NCBI GenBank assembly: GCA_900466945.1
Contig: UBNV01000010.1
Location: forward strand, 1 to 64,000
DNA length: 64,000 bases
Direction of reading: 5' to 3'
Source of the DNA: Hyphomicrobiales bacterium
Lineage (GTDB): Bacteria; Pseudomonadota; Alphaproteobacteria; Rhizobiales; Rhizobiaceae
The notes below the pieces were generated by a model that was given only the letters and a program-made list of their open reading frames with translations, searched no databases and was not told where the DNA came from. Positions within the stretch are counted from its first letter, which is position 1, and each line of letters begins with the position of its first letter. Below are positions 52,140 to 59,957 of the stretch, one piece after another. The translations under genes and the position numbers were made by a program.

Positions 52140-52547
52140 TCACTCGTCCTTTTCCCAGTACCAGGCGACGTATTGCCGCTTCCGATCGCGCTTGCGGCCA
52201 GCCAGATCACGCTTGATCGTGCGAACGTCCGCTTTCTCCGCCGCGAACCAGACAAAGGTGTCGTTGCCCACCGTTTCGAGTGCGGCCTTTACTCTGTCGA
52301 CAAGTTGGTGTCGGCCATCAGAGGCATAGGACGACCGGTGGAGCCACCCGACCTTCACGAGGCCCTTGCCCTGAAGTTGCTGTTCCTCGCCGGCATTCTC
52401 GATCTCAATGCTCACTTTCATGGTCACGCCAGCAGGCGCTTCCTCAACCATGCGCGCGATAGCCGGAAGGGCGCTTTCGTCATGTTTCCTCGCCGCCGGC
52501 ATCTTGAGAGATGTCGGCACCAGCACCGTGGGCGGCGTGGCAATCAA
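52140..52547 (-). pseudogene. Truncated siderophore-interacting protein (C-terminal domain only)
   Basis: 135 codons match the NAD(P)H-binding half of siderophore-interacting flavoproteins (ViuB/SIP): HDESALPAIARMVEEAPAGVTMKVSIEIENAGEEQQ, then GNDTFVWFAAEKADVRTIKRDLAGRKRDRKRQYVAWYWEKDE. The FAD-binding first half (~120 residues) that intact SIPs need is absent; upstream DNA runs straight into the end of rhaK 41 bases away. It appears to be a remnant left when the rha operon or another segment was inserted. Confidence 0.75.
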
Positions 52548-52587
52548 GGGTCGATCGTCGCCAAAAGGCGGTGATCGAGGCGGCAGC

Positions 52588-53970
52588 TCACTGACCCAAG
52601 CCGTTGTCGATCAATTTTCGCCACGTCGCGCGGTATTTGCCCAGCCCGGGAATGATTTCATAAACGAGACGGGGCGGGACTGACGGTCGGATCCCGGCGA
52701 GAAGGGCCGCACCCGACGACGTGCCGGTCTGTGACGGTGACACGTGGACCGATCTTCCCGTCAGGCTGTGCAAGGCTGCCACATAGACGCGGTTTACCAC
52801 AAAGGGTCCTTCGACGATGATCGGGCCCTCAGAACTGATGATTTCCAAGCAAGTCACGGTCATCAAGGCTTGGTAGAGACTGGCTGCAGCTTTGCGCTCT
52901 GCAGCCGTTTCCGGCTCGCGATGCCATCTGCCCTTCATGGACGGAAACGGACCGGTGCCGCTCACGCTGCTCGGCAAGAGCATGCGCTCTTGAGAAACCA
53001 CGTCTGCGACGGCCTCCCATTCCGCTTCCGTCGTGACGGTCGCCTGGTCTTTCGTCCCCATCTCCCATTCGCGGCCGCCCATGTAGCGGGCGGATGGCAC
53101 GGCGGTGCCGTAGGCGTCGACGTTGGCGAGCGTGTCCCGGTCGCGGTCCAGCGAGCCAGGCTTTGCGCCAGGGGCAAAACAGATGACCCATGTTCCTGTC
53201 GAAACGACCGTGCAGGGAATGCCGAAGGCTATGAGGTGGGGCAAGAGCGATGCGTTGGAATCATGGATGCCACAATAGACAGGGACCGGTTTCGGCAGGC
53301 CGATCCTTCGCGCAATATCAGGGTGGATATCGCCCAGGATGTCAAATGCGGAACGTATCGGCGCCATCTTGTCCGCAATCTCAAGGCGGTCGACCAGAGC
53401 CGAATATCTGTCTGTAAAGGGGAGCCAAAGATCGGTGTGGCATCCGAGTGACGTCTTCTCGTTCGCCGCGATACCCGTCAGGCGAAAGGCCCAATATTGC
53501 GGATAGGTGAGGATGGTCGAGACCCGGGCGAACTCGTTCGGAAATCGGTCGCGCTGGAAGTGGAGTTGCGCACCGAGATTGAGCCCCCCGGTCAGCCGGG
53601 GTGAAAAACTTTCCATGAAGTCCGGCCGGATCCGGTCATACGCACGGTTCACCTCATCCGGGTAGACGTGTTCGTAGTCGAGTACGGGCAGCGCAAGCGC
53701 GCCTTTGTCATCAAGCAGGGCCGCGCTCGCGCCATGTGTGGTGATGGAGAGGGCATCGAAGCCCGGGTCGACGGCAAACTCGGCTAGGGTGTCGAGGATG
53801 AAGGCCCATAGCCGTTCCGTATCGAAATGCGGGTAGGGCGGGCCGGCGAGCACGGTATTGGCTGTCTTGCGGACGGCGACTTCGGCGCCCGTTTTCGCCT
53901 CGACAAGAACCACCTTGGCGTTGGTCTTGCCAATGTCGATCACGGCTATGCGTTGGAAGGACGTTGTCAT
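52588..53970 (-). CDS. rhaK: Rhamnulokinase/rhamnose kinase (FGGY family)
   Basis: A 460-residue FGGY carbohydrate kinase. N-terminal phosphate-1 motif [15 protein letters not shown], the sugar-binding [10 protein letters not shown], a central [12 protein letters not shown] (catalytic Asp region), and [14 protein letters not shown] (adenosine contact). In rhizobia RhaK phosphorylates rhamnose-derived sugar and is also needed for uptake by the RhaSTPQ importer. It is the last gene of the rhaRSTPQUK operon; its ATG overlaps the rhaU stop (ATGA). The start at 53970 is chosen for this overlap; a 29-codon extension would sit inside rhaU. Confidence 0.92.
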   Translation of the reverse strand: MTTSFQRIAVIDIGKTNAKVVLVEAKTGAEVAVRKTANTVLAGPPYPHFDTERLWAFILDTLAEFAVDPGFDALSITTHGASAALLDDKGALALPVLDYEHVYPDEVNRAYDRIRPDFMESFSPRLTGGLNLGAQLHFQRDRFPNEFARVSTILTYPQYWAFRLTGIAANEKTSLGCHTDLWLPFTDRYSALVDRLEIADKMAPIRSAFDILGDIHPDIARRIGLPKPVPVYCGIHDSNASLLPHLIAFGIPCTVVSTGTWVICFAPGAKPGSLDRDRDTLANVDAYGTAVPSARYMGGREWEMGTKDQATVTTEAEWEAVADVVSQERMLLPSSVSGTGPFPSMKGRWHREPETAAERKAAASLYQALMTVTCLEIISSEGPIIVEGPFVVNRVYVAALHSLTGRSVHVSPSQTGTSSGAALLAGIRPSVPPRLVYEIIPGLGKYRATWRKLIDNGLGQ

Positions 53971-54290
53971 GGCATGCGGAAGACGGGCTTCAAATCGATA
54001 GCCCAGGGGGAGTTGTCGGCGTTCGTTGCCATGATGTCGGCCATATGCGCCCACCACCGTTTCATCACGGGGTGAGAGGGCAGGTCCGCCATACCATGGG
54101 TCTTCGTCCGGGTGAGCACGCCGATCAGCAGGTTGGTCTCCGCATCGAGATGGATCGTGTAGTCGCTGACGCCGGCTTCGTGCAGGAGGCCGACGAGCTC
54201 CGGCCAGATTTCGTCATGGCGCTTGCGGTATTCCGCTTCCATGCCTGGATTGAGCTTCATCTTGAAGACGTGGCGTTCGGTCTCGCTCAT
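53967..54290 (-). CDS. rhaU: L-rhamnose mutarotase
   Basis: A 107-residue protein of the RhaM/RhaU family, which interconverts alpha- and beta-L-rhamnose. Conserved residues include the N-terminal [40 protein letters not shown] (active-site His and Tyr region) and [12 protein letters not shown] near the C-terminus. It is joined to its neighbours: its ATG overlaps the rhaQ stop (TGATG) and its stop overlaps the rhaK start. Known as rhaU in Rhizobium leguminosarum and rhaM in E. coli. Confidence 0.93.
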   Translation of the reverse strand: MSETERHVFKMKLNPGMEAEYRKRHDEIWPELVGLLHEAGVSDYTIHLDAETNLLIGVLTRTKTHGMADLPSHPVMKRWWAHMADIMATNADNSPWAIDLKPVFRMP

Positions 54291-55303
54291 CAGGCGTTCC
54301 TCGCATGCTTGATGCGTCGCGCGACAATGGGGAGCGCGATGGTGATGATCAGCAGCAGGCCAATGAAGATCGACATGACGATGCCCGGCACGTTCAGGAG
54401 GCCAAGGCCGAAGGTGACGAGGCCCATGACAAAGGCTGCGATGACGACGCCGGCAATCGTGCCGGAACCGCCGAGGATGGAGACGCCGCCGAGCACGACC
54501 ATGGTGACGACTTCGAGTTCCCACCCTTGAGCGATCGAGGGGCGGGTCGAGCCGAGGCGCGACGTCAGGCAGACGGCGGCAATGCCGCTCATCAGCCCGA
54601 TCAGCAGGAAGAGGATGAACTTCACGCGCTCGACTGGAATGCCTGAGAAGCGCGCTGCCAGCGGATTGTTGCCGATGACATAGACATGGCGACCGAAATT
54701 CGTTCGGTGCAGGAGGATGGCGAAGAGCAGTGCCATGACCAGGAAGAGCACGAATTCGAAGGAGATCACCCAGAAGACGTAGCCCTGGCCGAAGAAAGCG
54801 AAGTCCGCGGGATATTTGCCGAAAGCCTGGTCACCCAGCACGAGATAGGAGATGCCGCGGAACAGGCTCATCGTACCGATGGTCACGACGATCGAGGGCA
54901 GCTTCAGGCCGGCAACGAGCAGGCCGTTGAAGGCGCCGCAGGCTAGGCCGGTCGAGATGCCGATTGCCACGAGACCGGGGGCGCCCACGCCGTACTGCGC
55001 GGCATATCCCATGGCAGTCGAGGCGAGTGCGATGATGGCTGCGACGGAGAGGTCGATCTCGCCAGCGATGATCAGCAGCGCCATGGCAAAGGCGATCAGC
55101 GCCTTTTCCGTGAAGTTGAAGGTGGCGTCCGACAGGTTCCAGGCATTCAGGAAGTAGGGCGAGGCGAGCGAGTTCGCGATGAAGATCAGAACCGCGACGG
55201 CAAAGAGGAGAACCTCCCAGCTACCGAGCAGGCGTCGGAAGGGTGTCTGCAGGCGGTCGGGAATAACGCGGGGGCTGTTCATCTGTTCGTTTGCGGTGTT
55301 CAT
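54290..55303 (-). CDS. rhaQ: Rhamnose ABC importer permease
   Basis: A 337-residue RbsC-type sugar permease with 8-10 membrane helices and the conserved motif [21 protein letters not shown] (GxxDLSVG pattern of the family), [19 protein letters not shown] and [17 protein letters not shown]. It forms a heterodimer with RhaP. AAAGGAGG precedes its ATG by seven bases, within the rhaP 3' end (4-base overlap). Confidence 0.93.
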   Translation of the reverse strand: MNTANEQMNSPRVIPDRLQTPFRRLLGSWEVLLFAVAVLIFIANSLASPYFLNAWNLSDATFNFTEKALIAFAMALLIIAGEIDLSVAAIIALASTAMGYAAQYGVGAPGLVAIGISTGLACGAFNGLLVAGLKLPSIVVTIGTMSLFRGISYLVLGDQAFGKYPADFAFFGQGYVFWVISFEFVLFLVMALLFAILLHRTNFGRHVYVIGNNPLAARFSGIPVERVKFILFLLIGLMSGIAAVCLTSRLGSTRPSIAQGWELEVVTMVVLGGVSILGGSGTIAGVVIAAFVMGLVTFGLGLLNVPGIVMSIFIGLLLIITIALPIVARRIKHARNA

Positions 55304-56292
55304 GCGGTCGCCTCCTTTCCTGCTGCGCGGTCGCGCAGGATGATACGGCCCTTCTTGCGCTCGGCGCGGGCGTTGAAGACGACCGCGAGCACGATGACGA
55401 TGCCGGAGATTGCCATCTGAGCGAAGGGCGAGATGCCTATGACCGGTAGCGCGTTCTTGATGACGCCGAGGAAGAGGGCGCCGAGAACCGTTCCGATCAC
55501 GGTGCCAATGCCGCCCGCAATCGAGATGCCGCCGATGACGCAGGCCGCGACGCTGTCGAGTTCGAAGCCCGCGGCGATATCGACATAGGCGACGGCGTAG
55601 CGCGAGACCCAGAGATAGCCCGAGAGGCCGGCAAGCGCGCCCGACAGCACGAAGGCGAGAAAGCGGGCGCGACCGACATCAATGCCGGCATAAATGGCGG
55701 CGACCGGATTGCCACCGGCAGCATAGGCTGAGCGACCGAAGGGGGTGCGGGCCAGGATGAAGCCGATCAGCAGGATGACTGATATCGCGACCCAGGAGAG
55801 GATCGGCAAACCCAGGACCGGCAGGCGCGGCACGCCCAGAAAGTCCGACTGCATCTGATGTGCATTCACCCATGCACCGCCCGAGAGCACGAAGCTCATG
55901 CCGCGATAGATGGTGAGCGTGCCGAGTGTTACGACGATCGGTGGGATCTGCAGGGCCCAGACGAGGAAGCCGTTAATCGCGCCGAGTGCGGCACCAATGC
56001 CGATTGCAACAAGCACAAGGAGCGCGAGCGGCAGGCCGGGATAGGCGCTGTCCAGCATTGCGACCGCCATGCCGGTAAAGGCGAGATTGGCGGCGACCGA
56101 CAGGTCGATCGACTTGGTCAGGATCACGACCATCTGGCCGAGTGCCAGGATAATCAGGATCGAGGTGTCGTTGAAGATGTTCGCCAGGTTTTCAGGCGAG
56201 GCGAAATTGGGTGCGCGCGTGGTGAAGCTCAGGATCATGCCGATGATGATCAGGCCCAGCAGCATTTCCCGGTTCTTGAAGAGATTCTGCAT
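55300..56292 (-). CDS. rhaP: Rhamnose ABC importer permease
   Basis: A 330-residue RbsC-type permease paralogous to RhaQ: VVILTKSIDLSVAANLAFTGM, IPPIVVTLGTLTIYRGMSFV, NPVAAIYAGIDVGRARF and a C-terminal basic tail. ATG 56292 has GAGGA six to seven bases upstream; ATG 56298 abuts it. Translationally close to rhaT (stop 10 bases upstream) and overlapping rhaQ. Confidence 0.92.
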   Translation of the reverse strand: MQNLFKNREMLLGLIIIGMILSFTTRAPNFASPENLANIFNDTSILIILALGQMVVILTKSIDLSVAANLAFTGMAVAMLDSAYPGLPLALLVLVAIGIGAALGAINGFLVWALQIPPIVVTLGTLTIYRGMSFVLSGGAWVNAHQMQSDFLGVPRLPVLGLPILSWVAISVILLIGFILARTPFGRSAYAAGGNPVAAIYAGIDVGRARFLAFVLSGALAGLSGYLWVSRYAVAYVDIAAGFELDSVAACVIGGISIAGGIGTVIGTVLGALFLGVIKNALPVIGISPFAQMAISGIVIVLAVVFNARAERKKGRIILRDRAAGKEATA

Positions 56293-56301
56293 TGTCATTC
56301 C

Positions 56302-57837
56302 TCACGCATTGCCGGTTGCGGCGCGCACGAGCGTCTCGGCTGTAAGGCCCTCGCGCTCGAAGATGCCGGCCTGAAGGCCCTCGCGCATGACCATAACACG
56401 GTCCGACATGCCAAGGATTTCGGGCAGTTCCGACGAGATCATGATGATCGAAAGGCCTTCGGAGGCAAGCTCGGAGATGAAGCCGTGGACGGCGGCCTTG
56501 GAGCCGATGTCGATGCCTTTGGTCGGTTCATCGAGAATGATGACCTTGGGCGAGGTGGCGAGCCACTTGCCGATGACGACCTTCTGCTGATTGCCGCCGG
56601 ACAGCGTGCCGACCGGTACCGACAGAGCGGCTGCTCGTAGGTCGAGCCGTTCCGCGAAGCGGCGCGCCAGCTTCAATTCGTTGGCTGCCTTCAGGAATCC
56701 TGAGACGGAGGTCCGGATCAGCGAGGGCAGGGACATGTTCTGGTAAATCGGCAGTTCGAGCGCCAGACCATGGCGGCCGCGCTCCTCTGGCACGTAGACG
56801 ATGCCGGCGGTGATCGCGTCCGCGGTGTCTCGGATGGTTATGTCCTTGCCTTCAAGCTGAAGGGCACCGGATTTAGGGCGGGTGATGCCGAAGATCGATT
56901 GGCAGAGTTCCGAGCGGCCGGCACCGATCAGGCCGTATACGCCGAGGATCTCGCCTTTGCGCAAGTCGAAACTGATGTCGCGGAATTCGGTTTCGTGGCT
57001 GTAGCCGCGGACGCTCAGGACCGGCGCACCGATGACGGCTTCTACCTTTGGGAAGACATCGTGCACGTCGCGTCCGACCATCTGCCGCACGATCTCGTCC
57101 TGGGGCGTGTCCTTGAGAACGCCGGAGCCGACCATGCGACCATCGCGGAAGACGGCGTAATTGTCCGCGATCTCGTAGAGTTCATCGAACTTATGGCTGA
57201 TAAAGAGGATAGCCTTGCCCTGACGCTTCAGGCCCTCGACGATGCGGAAGAGATCGTCGATCTCCTTGCGGGAAAGGGCGGCTGTGGGCTCGTCCATGAT
57301 GACGATGCGCGCGTCGACCGAGAGCGCCCGGGCAATGGCCACGAGGTGGCGCTGGGCGATCGAGAAGTCCTTGAGTTTCGTCGTGGGATCGATGTCGCTT
57401 TCCAGCGCCTTCATCAGGTCGCGGGAGCGTTCGTTGATGGTGCGCCAATCGATCAGGCCGAAGCGCGTGCGCGGCGCGTGGCCGAGAAAGATGTTCTCGC
57501 CGACGGTCAGCTCGTCGAAGAGCACCGTTTCCTGATGGATGGCTGTCACACCTGCGTCGATCGCCTCTTGGGCGTTGGAGAAGGTGGTCGGCTTGCCGTC
57601 GATCAGGATCTCGCCCTCGTTCGGGCGATAGATGCCTGTGAGGATCTTGACCAGCGTCGACTTGCCGGCGCCGTTCTCGCCGATCAGCGCGGTCACCTTG
57701 CCCGGATAGAGGGCGATATCGACCCGATCCAGGGCCTTCACACCCGGGAAGATCTGGGAAATGCCCCGCATTTCGAGAATGGGCTCGCCAGCCGGGATCG
57801 CGCCCGCCGCGAGCTTGGCAGATTGAACGGTCATCAT
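56302..57837 (-). CDS. rhaT: Rhamnose ABC importer ATPase
   Basis: A 511-residue sugar-type ATPase with two ABC domains (RbsA/XylG class). Domain 1: Walker A GENGAGKS, signature FSIAQRHLVAIARAL, Walker B IVIMDEPTAAL. Domain 2: a degenerate P-loop GLIGAGRSEL, LSGGNQQKVVIGKWL and IILDEPTKGIDIGSK. The degenerate second P-loop is normal for this family. Start at 57837 or the adjacent ATG 57834. It is preceded by a 9-bp hairpin separating it from rhaS. In this rhizobial nomenclature rhaT is the ATPase, not the E. coli RhaT symporter. Confidence 0.93.
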   Translation of the reverse strand: MMTVQSAKLAAGAIPAGEPILEMRGISQIFPGVKALDRVDIALYPGKVTALIGENGAGKSTLVKILTGIYRPNEGEILIDGKPTTFSNAQEAIDAGVTAIHQETVLFDELTVGENIFLGHAPRTRFGLIDWRTINERSRDLMKALESDIDPTTKLKDFSIAQRHLVAIARALSVDARIVIMDEPTAALSRKEIDDLFRIVEGLKRQGKAILFISHKFDELYEIADNYAVFRDGRMVGSGVLKDTPQDEIVRQMVGRDVHDVFPKVEAVIGAPVLSVRGYSHETEFRDISFDLRKGEILGVYGLIGAGRSELCQSIFGITRPKSGALQLEGKDITIRDTADAITAGIVYVPEERGRHGLALELPIYQNMSLPSLIRTSVSGFLKAANELKLARRFAERLDLRAAALSVPVGTLSGGNQQKVVIGKWLATSPKVIILDEPTKGIDIGSKAAVHGFISELASEGLSIIMISSELPEILGMSDRVMVMREGLQAGIFEREGLTAETLVRAATGNA

Positions 57838-57859
57838 GTGCTTACCGAATGAGTGAAAT

Positions 57860-57881
57860 CCCGGCGGCTTTGGCCGCCGGG
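57860..57881 (-). terminator. Intercistronic hairpin between rhaS and rhaT
   Basis: Perfect 9-bp stem CCCGGCGGC/GCCGCCGGG with loop TTTG, no T-run. Likely stabilises the rhaS message or attenuates, giving more binding protein than membrane subunits. Confidence 0.65.
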
Positions 57882-57896
57882 TCTGGTCCGTCGAGA

Positions 57897-58892
57897 TCAG
57901 AAGATCTTGGAGAATTCCTCGATGTTCGAGGCGTCGTAGACGAAGGGATCGGCCATGGCGGCTTCGCCACCGTCACCAATCTTGATCTTGCCCATGCGGC
58001 CGGCTTCGATTTCCGAACCCGGAGCCGCATCGGTTTCGCCCTTGGCGAGACGATAGGCGATCTGGGTGGCGGAGTAGCCGAGGTCGATCGGGTTCCAGAT
58101 GGCAAATTCCTTCGTGGCACCCGACTGGATAGCGCCGGCCATTTCCGAGGGGAGGCCGAGGCCGGTGACATAGACGTCGCCGATCTTGCCGGCATCCTTG
58201 ACGGCCTGGGACGCTGCGAGAACGCCGACGGTCGTTGGAGCGACGATGACCTTGACGTTCGTCTGCGAAGTCAGGAGGCCGTTTGCTTCACGATAGCTCT
58301 TGTCGGCGAGGTCGTCACCGTAAACGGTGGTCACGAGGTTCAGGCCGGGGAAGTCCTTCAGCTGTGCCTTCATTTCCTCGATCCAGATGTTCTGGTTCGT
58401 GGAGGTGGTGGTCGCCGAGAGGATTGCAAAGTCACCCTTACCATCAGGCAGGTGGTTGGCGGCGAGCTGCAGGCACATCTTGCCGATCAGCGCGTTGGAC
58501 GACGGGTTCAAGTGCATGATGCGGCCTTCAGGCGCTACGCCGGAATCCCACGAGATGACCTTGATGCCGCGGTCCATAGCCTTCTTGAGGGCCGGGACGA
58601 CTGCGTCCGGGTCGTTTGCCGAGATCGCGATGGCATCGACGCCCTGGGCGATCAGCGAGTTGATGACTTCGATCTGGCCTTCTGCCGTCGTCGAGGTCGG
58701 GCCGGTATAGATGACTTCGACGCCACCCAGTTCCTTGGCTGCTTCCTGTGCACCCTTGTTGGCGGCTTCAAAGAAGCCGATGCCGAGCGACTTGACCACG
58801 AGTGCGATCTTCATGTCGGCTGCCTGTGCGGCAGAGCCCATGGTGGCGAGTGCAATGGCTGCACCGGCCAGCAAGATTTTCGTCAGTTTCAT
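57897..58892 (-). CDS. rhaS: Rhamnose ABC importer binding protein
   Basis: A 331-residue periplasmic sugar-binding protein (Peripla_BP_4/RbsB class). The signal peptide (MKLTKILLAGAAIALATMGS, cleavage after AAQA) is clear. Then MKIALVVKSLGIGFFEAANKGAQEAAKELGGVEVIY, IDAIAISANDPDAVVPALKKAMDRGIKVISWDSGV. GGGAGG precedes the ATG. It delivers rhamnose to RhaPQT. Not to be confused with the E. coli RhaS activator. Confidence 0.93.
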   Translation of the reverse strand: MKLTKILLAGAAIALATMGSAAQAADMKIALVVKSLGIGFFEAANKGAQEAAKELGGVEVIYTGPTSTTAEGQIEVINSLIAQGVDAIAISANDPDAVVPALKKAMDRGIKVISWDSGVAPEGRIMHLNPSSNALIGKMCLQLAANHLPDGKGDFAILSATTTSTNQNIWIEEMKAQLKDFPGLNLVTTVYGDDLADKSYREANGLLTSQTNVKVIVAPTTVGVLAASQAVKDAGKIGDVYVTGLGLPSEMAGAIQSGATKEFAIWNPIDLGYSATQIAYRLAKGETDAAPGSEIEAGRMGKIKIGDGGEAAMADPFVYDASNIEEFSKIF

Positions 58893-58944
58893 GTTTTCCT
58901 CCCAGGTTGATGAACTGCTTACCCCTTCCTCCCGGCCGCCTCCT

Positions 58945-59757
58945 CTAGGCGACCGATGAGGTATCCTCCCTTGCCGATGAAGCCATGGGCTTCACGGTCA
59001 TGAGCCTTACGCCGGCGTCGGTGACCATGGCGGCCGCCTCGTCGGAAATTCCATCGTCGGTGATGATCGTCGAGACCTTGTCGAGCGAACACAGGATCAG
59101 GCTCGAGCGCTTGGCGAACTTGCTGGAGTCGACCATGACGATCAGCTCTTCGGCCTGGCGCACCAGCTTCTGTTCGCTCTGGATCACGAGTGCATCCGAT
59201 TCCATCACGCCGAGTGCATTGATGCCCTGCGCGCCGATGAAGATGCGGCGGGCATAGAAGTTGCGGATCGCGTCATTCTCGAATGGCGAAAGGATCAGGC
59301 TCTGGTCGCGATAGATCGCGCCGCCGGGAACCGAAACCGTACATTTCGAGTGCTTCACCAAGTGCTCGGCAATGGCGAAGGAATTGGTCATCACCTGCAG
59401 GCGGCGGGCCGACATGAAATGCACCATCTGAAAGGTGGTGGTGCCGCCGTTGATGATGATCGAATCACCTTCTTCGCACAGATCGACGGCTGCGCGCGCA
59501 ATTGCGCGTTTCTTGTCGATGTTGACCGATTCGGAAACGCGGAACGGGCGTGCCGCGAGATTTCCAAGCTGCGGCGGGTGCACGGCTTCCGCGCCACCGC
59601 GGACGCGCCTCAGCTTTCCCTGCACATGGAGAGAAGCGATATCCCGGCGGATCGTGGCTTCTGAAGCCTCGGTCAGCTCGGCAATGTCCTGCACCGTGAT
59701 CACAGGCTTCTCCTGGATCGCGCTCAGAATAATGCGATGGCGTTCGCGTTCGTGCAT
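58945..59757 (-). CDS. rhaR: DeoR-family repressor of the rhamnose locus
   Basis: A 270-residue DeoR-type regulator. The N-terminal HTH_DeoR spans ~3-55 (RERHRIILSAIQEKPVITVQDIAELTEASEATIRRDIASLHVQGKLRRVRGGAEAV). The C-terminal DeoRC sensor spans ~75-240, with DSIIINGGTTTFQMVHFM and IFIGAQGINALGVMESDALVIQSEQKLVRQAEELIVMVDSSKFAKRSSL. AGGAGG five bases before ATG 59757 fixes the start. First gene of the rhaRSTPQUK operon; it probably represses both divergent operons through the two 16-bp sites at 59802 and 59853. Confidence 0.92.
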   Translation of the reverse strand: MHERERHRIILSAIQEKPVITVQDIAELTEASEATIRRDIASLHVQGKLRRVRGGAEAVHPPQLGNLAARPFRVSESVNIDKKRAIARAAVDLCEEGDSIIINGGTTTFQMVHFMSARRLQVMTNSFAIAEHLVKHSKCTVSVPGGAIYRDQSLILSPFENDAIRNFYARRIFIGAQGINALGVMESDALVIQSEQKLVRQAEELIVMVDSSKFAKRSSLILCSLDKVSTIITDDGISDEAAAMVTDAGVRLMTVKPMASSAREDTSSVA

Positions 59758-59801
59758 GGGGACCTCCTGACGGTGATTTATTCGCAATGTTTTTACGCTG
59801 T

Positions 59802-59817
59802 CAATCAGAAACGATCA
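59802..59817 (+). promoter_or_regulatory. Probable RhaR operator 1
   Basis: CAATCAG-AAA-CGATCA in the rhaR/rhaD divergent promoter. The reverse complement of the second site is CAATCAG-TTT-CGATCA, identical in both outer blocks. Two matching sites at a DeoR-regulated divergent promoter strongly suggest the repressor's binding sites. Confidence 0.65.
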
Positions 59818-59852
59818 AAAATAATAATACTGCAGCGCACAATGAAAAGAAA

Positions 59853-59868
59853 TGATCGAAACTGATTG
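59853..59868 (-). promoter_or_regulatory. Probable RhaR operator 2
   Basis: TGATCG-AAA-CTGATTG, the mirror copy of the site at 59802-59817 on the opposite strand. Centres are 51 bp apart, close to five helical turns, which would allow cooperative or looped binding. It is 90 bases before the rhaD start. Confidence 0.65.
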
Positions 59869-59957
59869 ACAATCGGTCGAGGGCTGCGCGATATCTGCGG
59901 ACAAGATGGAGGTGAACCGGCATTGCCGGCTCATGAGATAATTGCAGGGAGGAAGTC

